The notes beneath the pieces were generated by a model. It ran no database searches and was not told the DNA's origin. It was given only the letters and a program-made list of their open reading frames with translations. Source: Acanthaster planci (lineage: Eukaryota; Echinodermata; Asteroidea; Valvatida; Acanthasteridae). From it: a DNA stretch of 64,000 nucleotides. The DNA is taken from contig NW_019091364.1 of NCBI RefSeq assembly GCF_001949145.1, forward strand, positions 2,749,739 through 2,813,738. The letters run 5' to 3'. Positions 52,501-64,000 of the stretch are shown here, in pieces; positions within the stretch are counted from its first letter, which is position 1, and each line of letters starts with the position of its first letter. A program made the position numbers and the translations under genes.

Positions 52501-55380
52501 GGTTTGTATTAAATCTGTTGGCAGCTAGTAGTTTCTACCTCGAACACGCAAAACGATGAAATTCAACCATTATTTGCGTTTAAGGTAGGCTGTCTCTTTC
52601 GCTTCTCTTCTTCTTCATTCACAGAGCCATTAACAGCGCCCTCCAGTGGCAGTCGGTCTCAATCATATTTTGTGATCACATGGGCTAAGTTCAGACGGCT
52701 TGTCATCGTATGTTCACGAACAGCTCGATTTGTTGTTCGTGGGTCGTCCGCTCGAACGCCGGGAACAAACAACCGATTACCGATGGGAGTTAGTGACAAG
52801 CAACATGCAACATGGCTGCGTCCATGTAGGCTACGTTATTCGAGAGTTAATGTTTGGATGGGCTGAATTCTTTTCTATATAAACAGGAACATTCATTTCT
52901 GTGTTACAGAAAATAATTAATGTTATAATTTTGCAAAACTTGCCATTATCTATGGCTTTGGAAGCCATCTCTCTACTCTTTGCAATAGTTCAAAAATCAA
53001 AATCTCACGAGTTTTTCTATTTGTTCCTGTGAAACCCTGACGAGGAGGTGGTTTGTCCTGCTCCGAGAAAAGTGTTCTTTAGTCGTGTTCCCGCCGTTCG
53101 AACGCGAGAACAAGAAACCCGTGTCAAGAACAAGCCGCCCAAACTCGACCATGGGAATTTTACAAAAAGACATGCCATGATCAGGATAGATCATAAAAAT
53201 ATTTCTATGAAACCCGAATTCCGGGGAATGATAGTTTCCAGTTCGGGGTATTTCTTTCACAAAAACAGTCCCAAATTGCGGGCCTATTTTGTATAGAGGC
53301 GGGCGGCTATATTCAGAACTGAGCGCATAGGTTTATCATATTATGGGGTATCTTCTGGAAAGGCGAATTAAAAAAAACTTGAATTCGTGCCTAACCCACA
53401 TGAAATTGAAGGGAAAAGTGATCTTCTGGCTATAATCTTGAATTTCCAGTGATAAGCAGAGGCAACCTCTTCCCGAGAGTCAACACGCGACGCGATTTCG
53501 GTCTGATTTTTGCACTGTTTTCTCCGAGTGCGTATTGAAACCCTCAGCTTCGATTCCATTCGGTATGTCATTTTTAAGGTCTCCGGCTTGGAAATTATTT
53601 TTGGAAAGATTTGAAGCCGACGCTTTGTTACTGCAACATTTAACTACAGTATATAACAAGAAACCAAATAAAGGAGGATTTATGGGGGGGGGGTGTCCGA
53701 CGAAGACGGCACTTGGAGAGCCGATCTTTCAGCAAGGCCGAAGTTTCTGAGCACTACGCAAAGATCAAATCTTAAACCAAAATACGTTTGTTTTGTAATG
53801 GACTTACAATTAATTCTAAACTTTTCGTTGGAGTTTTCGTGTAAAGTTTTTCACCTCAAACTTTTAATTATCTTTTTGTTGATACGAAACAATATAATTA
53901 TTGACACCAAAGATCAAATTGTAATCCGCGTTTCATTTTAACGAAAAATAGTTCATCAGATCACCAACATTTTTCCAAGTACTTCACTTTTGACCATTAA
54001 ATTATATTCGTTTGGCATTTTAAATACTTTCCAGATTTTCATCGTACATTTGTAGAACTTCTGCTCTTAAAACATAGGCCTATGTAACCTAGTCTAATCA
54101 CATTCGTAGAGAAGAAACAATTTGAGGCTGCAGTTAAAAACCGCGTTCCTTATGCATGACCGTGTATGTAGCAGAGCTAAATGTGCCCTTTGCTTTGGAG
54201 GATCGACTTAGTCGCGGAGGTTACATGGGCAGATGGGGGGGGGTGTACAGGGGCCAAGCCTACCCACATGGCGACCTTTTTGGGAAAATACTGTGAGAAA
54301 GGCGATTGTTTGGGTCTTTTCCTTCCCTTCCAAAAGCGTGTAAAAAGCCCCCCAAAATGTAGCTTGGCCCCTAAGAAAGGTCATTAAAGGTTAAAGGGTT
54401 ACTCAAAAAAAATGCAAGTCCCCCTTAAAAAAAACTTCAACCCCCTGCCGAAAATTTGGATCTCGATCAGCCCTTGGGAGGTCAAGGGTTTCTTTCTCGC
54501 CCACTGTCTGCCTGACATTTTACGCCAGATAGACCAAATGGGACAATTGTACGTGAGAATGTAGAACCATTGATCTCCATCAGTGTGTAGAACGTACATA
54601 TTTTCTTTTTTTTTTCCAGCCGGGGGTCGTACCCCAGGACGCCCAGAGTTCTCATTTTTACCCCGGCGTCGGGATATCTATCCCAACTTATTTGCGAGCG
54701 GGGTGCACAATGCACACTACCCCTGGCCCCAGTACTTACAAGTTACAGGCAGGCCGAAACCTTTTACATGTAATTCGCAATTTCCTTTAATTGATGCGCT
54801 TTGTTCATTTCAGAGCAAGGGTTTCTGAGTGGGATCGATGGTTTTCACTCCCTACCCGTTTAGCAATAGCAACTGTGAAAATTCAGTGAAACTCTGGATA
54901 AAAATAATATTATTTTAGCTATCATTTCATAACTTCTTTTGAACCAAAACTGAAAGCAAAAACTTGTACGTAAAAAAAAAAATTAGAAAATTGCCGTAAA
55001 AGTAGTTCCAGTTTCAGCACGAACGAAAGCGGACCAATTGCAGTACGTCAAAATGACGTCAGTAATCCAAACCGATTCGACCATTGGAAGGAATAAATTA
55101 GAGTACTGAATAATTCATGTAACTACTTAGTTCATCCATCCTCCAAAATAACAAAACTAAATAGTATTTTGGTTTATCCAATAGATATTTTCCAGCAAAT
55201 TTCACTTTGTGTGATACTTCTGAAGCCGATGTGTTGCAAATGACCGACCATTTGGTGGAAAATCACAAATGAAGATGAATATTCATGAAGGCGGATGGAT
55301 AAGCTCTGAAAGCCGGCCTTTCGATGATGATCATGATGACGATGACGAAGTCGGCCATGCTTTTGTTGTTCGCCTGCTGT
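52501..55380. other. Intergenic region upstream of NDUFA10
   Basis: The NDUFA10 promoter should lie in the first few hundred bases. No further exon is recognised on either strand. G-rich runs occur near 53685-53692 and 54234-54243. Open frames here are short and carry no known motif. Confidence 0.5.
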
Positions 55381-55850
55381 GTGCATGTGTATGACGATGT
55401 GTCGCGTATTTTGACGTGTGTCTACGTAGCAGTCGGGGCGTCCATTCCGATCGCGTCACCGGTGTGACGAGAAATACGTAACCCGGTAAGTACTCGCTCA
55501 TCTGATCGCCCGTTCACCGGCCTGGGTACCAAAACAACAAAGCGTGGCTCTCTACCAACTCTTCCAGGGATCCATGCTTGTCCTTTTGGTCCCCAATCAC
55601 CCAAAATGGAGGGTAATTCGGGCAGACACAGGAAGGGGAATCGTGGACGGACAGCCGGGTCGAGCCACCCAGGAACGAGTCTCGTCGTTGCGAATCGTGA
55701 GATCACGTTGACTGAACCTAGTGTCCCCATTGCCGAATTTGTTTACGTTTCTGTACATCTTGGGTCGTTAACTTTAATGTTCAGTGTTGTCATGGTTGTC
55801 TTGGTTAGCAAAGTAGGCCTAGGCCACTACCCGGCCTCGTAGACTATGAG
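55381..55850 (+). promoter_or_regulatory. CpG-rich region with possible first exon(s) of an unidentified gene
   Basis: CG dinucleotides are enriched compared with flanks. A good donor (CCCG/GTAAGTAC) at 55486 could end a 5' UTR exon. At 55606 an ATG opens a 78-codon frame with a basic start (MEGNSGRHRKGNRGR), then a hydrophobic segment LTLMFSVVMVVLVSK that could be a signal anchor, before a possible donor (AAA/GTAGGC) near 55812. No family is recognised and no downstream exon was found. Confidence 0.35.
55606..55842 (+). CDS. Possible first coding exon, single-pass membrane start, hypothetical
   Basis: The ATG sits in the CpG-rich region. The predicted peptide has an Arg/Gly/Ser-rich N-terminus followed by one hydrophobic segment of about 20 residues (positions about 48-68), as in a type II membrane or signal-anchor protein. 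The frame may splice near 55812 rather than run to the stop at 55842. I do not recognise it. It could be chance. Confidence 0.25.
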   Translation: MEGNSGRHRKGNRGRTAGSSHPGTSLVVANREITLTEPSVPIAEFVYVSVHLGSLTLMFSVVMVVLVSKVGLGHYPAS

Positions 55851-56206
55851 CAATTCTTAGTCAGCGGTTGCAAGCATGATTACTGCATTCATGCACTTGC
55901 TAGCATGGACGCAGACAGTTAAACTAAGTTAAGGTCTGCTTTAGCCTGGTCGATAGACCTGTATGGCCTGGGCCTATTTTTTGCCTCATTATCTAGGTTA
56001 CTAATTTAGGCCTAGGCCTGTATAGGCCTAGCCAAGGTTACTTCCCCTATTAATAGCAATACTAAGGCCCTATGCTCAAATTTAGGCCTAGGCCCTAATT
56101 GTTTTTCCAAGTAAAAATGAAAACTGCACTAAGGCCTACTGGGCCTTCACTGTCGACCCCATCGTGCCACTTCCAGTATAGCCAACTATACATGTAGCTG
56201 GATATT

Positions 56207-56322
56207 GGACAACTCGACCGTTTGCCAACTTGACCTCGGACAACTCGACTGTTCAGACAACTTGACCGTTTGCCAAGTCGTCCGTTGGGACAACTCGACT
56301 TTGACAGAGAGACAACTTGACC
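56207..56322. repeat. Diverged GACAACTCGACC tandem repeat
   Basis: About five units of ACAACTCGACC, ACAACTTGACC or CAACTCGACTGTT, with intervening GTTTGCCAA, spaced 18-30 nt apart. Simple decayed tandem array. Confidence 0.6.
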
Positions 56323-59300
56323 AGTGAGATCTCTGCACTTAATACAGTTGCTTTCCCAGTTTTGGATTGCGAAAATTATTCCGTCAGATTGCAGCTACAA
56401 AAAATCCTCAAATTCTAGGGAAATGTGGTCAGTCGCCAACCTTGTGTGTTTTAGATACTATCAAATGAATTTCAAATTTTAAACTTTTACTTTGGATGTA
56501 CAGGATCGACCAAAGTGGTGACAACATTTTTCCTCATTCTGGATCGGTGTCCAGAAAGTAACCGGAAAACGGGCGGCAAATCCATTTTCTGCGAGAACCA
56601 CTGTAACAAGCTGATTTTCTAATGAAAAATTTCTTCATTTAGAAAAAATTTGTTTATCAGTGATGAAACTTACCCGGTTTTATCCGGCAATCCAGATATC
56701 GGCATGGCAGAAATATGTTTCCCGGATTTTCATTGATTTGCCGTCCCTGGTGAAAATACACGTTCTAGCTAGCCTAAATCTCGTGCCATGTCATGTAAAA
56801 ATTGCAAGCAGAACGAGCTGACGTGAGTAGTCTATAGAACAGATCCATCTAGAGACATTACACACGGACACGACTTAACGCGCGCATAATCCCTCTTCCA
56901 TTTTGGGTAGAATAACGCCTTGAACGAAGACTAAAAGCTGGATCTCTCATGTGCATGTGCGTTGCTACCCGTCTGTCATGTTCTGTTTTTGTTAATTTTA
57001 AGTAACACAATATAGTTCAGTTTAGCAGTGACACAAGTCAACACCTACTCGTACGTGACATGTGCACAGTCCACATGCATGCACAAATTAGATTAGGACA
57101 GCCGCCCAGTGCTTTTCGTCGGTAGCTGGGACCCATTTGCCCTTTCTGGCACATTGTAAGGGCGCAAGACGGCGAGCAGAGTTCCAGTAGACTGCATGCC
57201 ACAGACTGAAAAAACTTGGCCTGTAGAAATCTGTTTTAGGTTTCAAGTACATGTATGTCGGACAGCACTTGTTTATAGTGGGAACCGCTTCATTTTGTCA
57301 AAGTCATGTCAGGTGTGCAAATGGAGGAACTGTTTTCCTGTTGATAGTGCACTAAGAGAATATGGGGTGCTCTTCAGGAAGTGGTGGAGAAATACACGTA
57401 CTGGCATCCTGAAAACTATTTCCATTTTGACTGCAAGACTCTGCAATTTAGCATGGACCTTGTCAGGGGTCAAAGGCGAACCACAAAGCAAGGATGACCG
57501 ATAAATTTTATGTAACATGTATACCAGTTTAATAGATGTCTAAATTTTAGGCTTATCGGGCAGGCAGTGGTGCCTATGGTCATATCCCGGACTTTTTTTC
57601 ATCAATCGCATTTGGTCTTTGATGTTCATCTTATATTCTGTCTTTCAGACGTGTCAGAATCAGTTGAAATGTAACCTTACATGTGTCTCCTTCGCCATAT
57701 TTGCAATTAATCCTTAATCCCATGAATTTTTGCGTGATACGAGAAAACAATAGTAGCAACAAGAGATCGAATAGCTCCACGCTAAATGATCTTTGCTACC
57801 AACCAACCTTAATTAATGTTACTTGTACCTTTGAAGAGCATCACACTGGTGGACACTCTCTGCCTTGTTACCAATTTAGTTCTACTAAAATCTGCTGGGT
57901 TGGTGCTTTGTGAAAAATTAAAAAAAAAACATTTCTAGATGGTGGCAGAAAATTTATTTGAAAGGCATACTGTTGTACCAGGTTTTGTCCTTTAGCATTT
58001 TTTCACTAGCCAGCAGGAATTTTCACTAGCCCACTGGACATTCAGCCAAACTGTTAAGTTTGACATGCTTTTTTCCACTTTAGTTTTTTGAACGTTGCTG
58101 TTGAGCTGTGCTGTCCATTTAAAAACTTAAACATGGAGTTTTCAAAATTGTTAGAATTTATACAATACGGATAATCAATCATAAAATCTCTGTTTAAAAT
58201 TCTTATTTACAAATTACAGATCCAAACAGGTGCATTTGTATGTGTTTCTTTACCATGTTTAAGAGCATACTAGCCCACACTCGTTTTTACTAGAATTTGT
58301 ACACTGTCTACTGCTGGTCAGGTCAAGGCTTCATGTGCGTTTTAGGCCGATATGGCATGCTCGAATTTCAGTCATCTATCGTGTGTGTGTGTGTGTTGAT
58401 TTGTCCTTTAGAACAGTTCACTTTTCCCCACCTCCCAGCTTTCGCACGGTGCTGGGATGGGCTAATTACTTTCAGCAAAATTTGTGAAGGAAGTAGCGAT
58501 GTGGCAGTGCATTATGGGGTGCTTGCTGCCTACATCTGTGCACATACAGTACACGGACATGTACGTTCAGTGTACAAAGTTCTGTCCAGTGAGGGCTCAA
58601 AGAAATTATATGACACCACCTGAATCTGAAAAAAATCATCCCATCCCAAGTGCCCTTTCTGCCTCAGAGTTGATACCGTAGGTAGAAGTGAATTTTCACA
58701 GCTCGTTCCATTTGGTTGGTAGTACTCTGCTGCATGCCCTGTGGCTGCGTGAGGTGGTTGCCCACATTTGAGCATTTTTTTTAACTTGCTAATTAAAAGT
58801 CTCTTGTGCCCTGAGTCGAGACAAAAAACCAGGAATCACTTAAGTATTGTAGAAGATAATGCCCCCTTCGTTTTGTTTTGATTTAGGACGATGTTTCCTT
58901 GTTTGTTTGTTGATTAAGTTACAAATGTTGATTGTTCATACTGTGCGCATAAACGAACGTGTCCATGGCTAAAAAGAGGAAGGGATTTTTCTATGAAATT
59001 CTGAGGGCATCTCCTGGGTGATCCTGTAGTCTATTCGCAGCGTAATAATTGCTTCACTTTCATTGTCTGTGTGGCGAGTATCCAGTTAAATGAAACAGGA
59101 ACAAGTTTACATTTCCAGCCAGTTTGCAAAACCAAAACGAAGTGAATGCTTGTATTTGACAGAGTTTGCCGTGAGCTTCACTCCCTAGCTTGTGTACTTC
59201 CCTGCAAACCATGTTGGGCTTGTTAAATTTGTTTCAAAGCTGGAAATCCATTTTCCATTTAACATCAATTTTTGTGTTTTGAATTTTGAACAGAAATTCC

Positions 59301-60659
59301 TTCGTATTGTACATTCTAATGTAGAAGGGAATATTGATGTGGCATTTACGTATATGTGATAGTTACTTACTGTCGTATTTTTACCCTAAAATTAGTTTTA
59401 ACCCTAACAGAATTGGTTTTCTTTTTTCCCTCAAGATTACACCAGTTTTGGAATATGTCAGCAAGATACACACTTAATTGGGCAGACACTCAAAACCTTT
59501 CAGATATAGTCATCTTTGAAATTGAAATTGAAGTGTTCTTGCTTTGGGATAAAGTTACCAAGTTTTGAGCTCTGACATTTCTGCGGGCCAACAATGCTCT
59601 TAAGCGGAGAATTGTTCTGGTCATTTGCGAAGTTCCCTTGGCGCTGACGGTTGAAAATCGGCTATTAGGTGTCAGGTCATCCATGTCAATACTTTTTTTG
59701 TCCATCATTCCCTTTGGGTAAAGGCCAGCTTTTTGTTATGCATTGCCGGGCAGTTGGAGAATTTGTCTTTGTCAGACCGATAGCTGATACCGTCGTTTTG
59801 CCACAGTGCTGGCAATTTGTATAGAATTATTGAATGTCAGTGTCTGAAGAAAAACTCAGTTCTTGCTAAACAGGTTTTGTGGCATTTATTGAGTTAACTT
59901 CGCAAAGCGTTTTTCCCCATTGAATGAATACTTGCTATAAAAAATTATCGATAGCTTTAAATTTTAATTTTGTAGTATTCTTGTGCCTTCTGCACCAATC
60001 TGGTTTTAAAATTCTGTATTAAAACCAGTGCATGAATATTCACATAATTTGTTCACGTATTACTTTCATAGAAGGCTAGACTGCGGGTTGCAAACTTGAT
60101 AAAATGGTACATTTTTGCGTTTTTGTGATGTGATCAGATGCGAAAACTCTTCACATGGTGAGCTTTGTCGTGCACATGTAGGTGCATATCAACTTCAAAT
60201 TGATCTGGACACTGTCCCGTTTTCGAAACCATTTCGTTCGTGATTCCAGTCAACCTAGATCCATGTTGTAGACAACCTAGATTCATACATGTTAATGCGA
60301 CATACATGGACACGTATCGGAAAACAAGAGAGTGTCCATATTATAGTTGGAGTCGATTCGCACCCAAATGACAAAGCTCACCACGTGAAGACTTTTTGCA
60401 GATCACTAAATTTTGAAATACGGAAAAACAATACTCACGGATAGTACATGTGTTATGCGCTTACATGTTGTACATGTATGTGTTCATGTCCCCGCTTCAT
60501 ACAGCACTGCTGGCTGAAGGTGTAAATTCAGGTTAGATGACTACATGTACATGTACATCGTACATGTACACCCATGTTGCCTGTACATGTACATGTTTAA
60601 TTTTGATATGTTCATCCAACAGCGCATGTAGCACCAGTTGCAGGGCGAAGTGACAGTTT

Positions 60660-60813
60660 AAATGAAAATGAAGAAATGTTCAGTTTTAGAGGTGGGAGGA
60701 AAACCCCGGATAAATGTTGCAGGACAAACCCACGGAATCAGGCAGGGACTGAAACTCCAGTACACCGGCTGACCAAGGTGGGATTCGAACCCACTACACC
60801 AACCTGACTCGCC
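60660..60813 (-). mobile_element. tRNA-derived SINE with V-like centre, copy C (reverse)
   Basis: The minus strand begins GGCGAGTCAGGTTGGTGTAG, has B box GTGGGTTCGAATCCCACC, and continues GGGGTTTTCCTCCCACCTC to CTAAAACTGAACATTTC. It is truncated on its 3' side. Confidence 0.7.
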
Positions 60814-63538
60814 ATATTGTTTAACAAAACACTTGTAAATGGATTTACATGCACATTGTACATGTATGCATGCACTTTTTGTGAATGTGCATGGTGCTTG
60901 ACAGACTGCATGTAAATGCATCGTACATGTATATGTTGTTACACGTACATGTATATGGAAGTACAGGCTTTTTGTAAATTCCCTTCAAAGGTTTTCCTGG
61001 TATCTCATTTTATATTAGGCGAATTAAAAAAACATGTGTTTCCGTTTCATTGGAAAAGGAGTAACTTAGGTTAGGGGTCATATTTTTTTTGTGCAAGGGA
61101 CAATGTAATTCACTGTGCACATATACAATACCACATGAACGTGTCAGAGCTGCATAGTCACTGGTTGAGTGGTTACAAAAAAAGGCCGAATTTTGTGGTG
61201 GTTACAAGTGTGTTCATGTGAGAGCAGGCCACTTTTGTCGAGCTCACTGGCCTGAAAGTAATGAAGTCTGAGTCAGGGAGAACACAGCACAATGCACCAA
61301 TTGTTTTTTAATAAGTTCTGGAACAAAGAGATGTAGGTTCTACATTAAAATTTTTTGTTCTGTTTGTTTAGCTTAGCTTTGGTTTGTGTTAACTTACATG
61401 GACATGCAACTACTGAGGGTATATTTTTGTGTGACCTTAGGAGTGTACAAAGCTCTACCTGTCTACACGGAGCTACTTGAAAAATATGTGTACACAATAG
61501 TGTGCATTTCATTTGTAATGCAGTTTACAATGTACGTATTTCACATGTACATATGAGTTCTTCCACCAACCCTTACAGTACTGCACACGTACCGGTACAT
61601 ATGAATCTGTAGAAGTCCATTCATACATGTAAATGTACAAGTGCTTATGTTTGTAAGCAAATTGTGTTCTTCACCTGCGTGTAATGCACACCTGACTGTT
61701 TCTTCCTGACCATGTGAGGGTGTCTTTTCAAACCCCATTTTTTTTGGGTACAAAATAGCCTCTTGGGAGTTGGTAATTTGTCCATCAAAAATTGAACCCT
61801 GACTTGTACTACATTTTGCATTGCAAAATATTTGATTACATGTACACATGCAATGTCCGTGGTGTACAGAAATCCAGTTACGTACGTGTACGTGACACAC
61901 ACGTGTACTTGTGCCTGCGCACTTACGCATTAACGCACATGTACATGTAAGAATAACTGCTGGTAGGTTGTTGATTTTGTGATCTGTGTCTGGCTGACGT
62001 CGTAGCTGCTATACAACTGACGTATAGACATGTACGTGTATATACATGTACACATGTGAGTGTCCTTGTCACAGGATGTGTAGATTAAATCTGTTGACTT
62101 GCTAGAAATCTAGCACGCAGTGAGTCCTACTTTCCTGGGGACTGGTCGGAGCAAAGTTGAGCTCCAAGGCCCCAAAAACAGTTCAGATGCCCCTCCAACT
62201 AGCTTCACTCGTGTTAGCTAGTGTATACTGCAACGTACAATATGGGTACCTGCACATGTACACGGCCTTTGCTAAACTGTGTGAGTGCTGGTTTTGCCAG
62301 TGTGAATTGTGAATTGAGCATGAGGTCATGCTCATTTTACTTCGGTGGGTGGGTCGCTAACTGAGGTCACCGCCATATGCAGTGTACAGTGCATGTGACC
62401 TCAGACATGGCAAGGGCTTTTTTGCTGTAATCAGACTGTATGTGCATGCTACAGTAGGTATCTGTGCGTGGCTATGGCTAAATTTACATTCATAAATTCC
62501 TCAAACAGTTCAACAACCTGCAATTTGACCGTGTAAGTGCATTAGCATTTGATAATGCCCCCCTGAGAAGTGATAATGCCCGCTGTGTGAATCACATGCT
62601 GGCACCTGGATACGATTTACGAGGCAGTTGAATGGATTCTGATTGGTCAAGAGTCTGTATGCACGTGGCTTGCCACGCGCGTGCCAATTGCACTAGGAAT
62701 ATTCCATAAAGTGGACGGGGGTGTCCGGGAAAATGAAAGTAAAACTCTCGAACAAAATCGCTGAAAATCCATCAATGAATATGTGCATTAGTCGTGTCCA
62801 ATCACATATTTATTCACTGTTATTTTATGGTTCATCATTTTTTTATCGTTGGACTAGGCAGATACGTGTTAGATGAGGGAACATGTCGGCCTGTTCAAAT
62901 AACTTTTGCCGTTCATTCAAGTCAGTTCAACTTCTTGCTGAAGAACAAAACTGAATAAATGCATATGGAAACATGGCATAAGGACTAGTAAATTGAGACA
63001 AGACATATCACACGTACACCAGTACGTGTAAACTCACTTGCAGATGAAAAAAATGATAAATTCTAATCCTGGTTTACATGTGCATGTATATCTCCGGCAG
63101 GCTCATATGTGACTGGAAATGGTAATAATATCTAATTTTGCTCTGTGTTCGTCTCTGTTCGCTTTTCTGATGTAGGAAAAGTCTCCACGTCATCGTGACA
63201 AAATACCAAATGTGTCACTGTAGAAATAGTGAAACCCCAGCAAGTTTTGTTTGCATATATCCTAAGCGTCCATTGTTAATCCTAAGTAGGCCTACTTCTA
63301 ATTCAGTGCCATTCACTGTGAACTTGTGGTTCACCTTTGTTGGATCGGGGATCAGAGGCCTGGGGTGATACATGTACGGTTTGGGATTTTATTTTGATTG
63401 GGGACACACGGGGGGGTGTCTGTGAAGTGAATAACTAGTGGCACTGTGTGCTGGACTGCTATTGATTTTGTCAGGTTAGGTACATGTACTACGAGTTCCT
63501 GTGAAGTCAAACCTACATTGTATCTCATCCATACCAGA

Positions 63539-63777
63539 GGCCAATTTCGTAGAGCAGCTTAAGCACAACATTTGCTTAAGCGTGAAAAACCTTGCTTAAA
63601 AAACAAATGTTACCAGGTCAAACTCTATTTGTTTGTTAGCTAACCAACAGACAGCTTAATATGATCCCAAAACAACATACATCACAAGGAGTTTTGGTTG
63701 GTTACCTGATTTATCAAGCAAGGTTTTCTCGCGCTTAAGCAAATTTTGTGTTTAAGCAGCTCTATGAAAATGGCCCC
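63539..63777. mobile_element. Palindromic element, GGGCCAATTTC family, copy 2
   Basis: The ends GGCCAATTTCGTAGAGCAGC and GCAGCTCTATGAAAATGGCCC are inverted, with inner GCTTAAGC and AAACCTTGCTT / AAGCAAGGTTTT matches as in 19182-19428. Non-coding. Confidence 0.75.
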
Positions 63778-64000
63778 AGTTGATTTTCAAATTTCAATAG
63801 TCTGACCTGTTGGAGTTAAACAGGCTCTGTCCAGTCTTGTGCCAGTAATTACACGTACAGTGACATGCTAAAAATTGGTTAGACGAAAAGCCACATGCAG
63901 AACTATGCTTTGTTTTTTTAAAGAGTCTCGGCCCAGTTTTGTACGGGTAATTGTCACCTGCTAAGCAAAGCTTGGCCGGGAACCAGTCACGAGACACACA

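Larger units (their letters stand above)
55851..64000. other. Non-coding flank or large intron, repeat-bearing
   Basis: No conserved exon was recognised in this 8 kb. It contains a GACAACTCGACC repeat (56207-56322), a (GT)n run near 58381-58395, a reverse SINE (60660-60813), dense TACATGTA words at 60.4-62.1 kb and a palindromic element at 63539. If the 55.6-kb exon is real, this may be its first intron. Confidence 0.5.

Noticed and set aside
52700-53300. Opposed ORFs and GTTCGAACG words upstream of NDUFA10
   Set aside because: Weak inverted similarity only; boundaries could not be set and no coding motif is present.
61541-61930. 129-codon minus-strand ORF with many Cys, His and Tyr
   Set aside because: The composition comes from TACATGTA-type repeats read as protein (CTCTC, HVHV); no family match.
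1-64000. CRISPR array, operon, phage or toxin-antitoxin content
   Set aside because: The window is eukaryotic, with spliced genes; no regularly spaced direct repeats and no prokaryotic gene clusters were seen.

Overview
The window looks like nuclear DNA of a marine invertebrate deuterostome. My best guess is an echinoderm, probably a sea star. The basis is split genes with GT/AG introns, animal orthologues at moderate divergence from human, abundant TACATGTA and AGGCCTA words, and many short foldback and tRNA-derived repeats. The species assignment is inference. There is no prokaryotic or viral gene organisation, and no novel defence or toxin system was found.

Three conserved genes can be reconstructed exon by exon, with every exon phase closing. 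(1) Minus strand, 911-5773: the first two coding exons of an EPAC/RAPGEF4-type cAMP-activated Rap exchange factor; the rest lies to the left of the window. (2) Plus strand, 19881-39313: a complete 22-coding-exon SNX13 orthologue (TM - PXA - RGS - PX - Nexin_C), 995 residues from the ATG at 19881, with evidence for one more upstream exon. A CpG-rich interval at 5.5-6.6 kb is the likely shared divergent promoter of genes 1 and 2. (3) Minus strand, 47810-52500: a complete nine-exon NDUFA10 (ND-42) complex I accessory subunit, 368 residues, whose mitochondrial-targeting first exon is too short to show up as a long ORF. SNX13 and NDUFA10 are convergent, with 8.5 kb between their stop codons. A fourth, unidentified transcription unit may start near 55.4-55.8 kb on the plus strand.

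By region: 1-5.7 kb is mostly EPAC intron. 5.5-6.6 kb is the CpG-rich divergent promoter. 6.6-19.9 kb is probable SNX13 intron 1; it is very rich in TACATGTA words and holds a foldback element, a long inverted repeat around a dead LINE, a hAT-like MITE and others. 19.9-39.3 kb is SNX13, with repeat-bearing introns. 39.3-47.8 kb is SNX13 3' UTR or intergenic DNA with piggyBac-like and hAT-like MITEs and a 10-bp minisatellite. 47.8-52.5 kb is NDUFA10. 52.5-64 kb has no confidently recognised gene; it holds a possible CpG-rich first exon and further repeats.

The three genes have separate cellular jobs: cAMP/Rap signalling, endosomal membrane trafficking and contact sites, and mitochondrial complex I. 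Nothing suggests they act as one system. The most interesting non-genic content is a set of short DNA transposons whose superfamily can be read from intact target-site duplications, plus a degenerate hammerhead-ribozyme-like motif.
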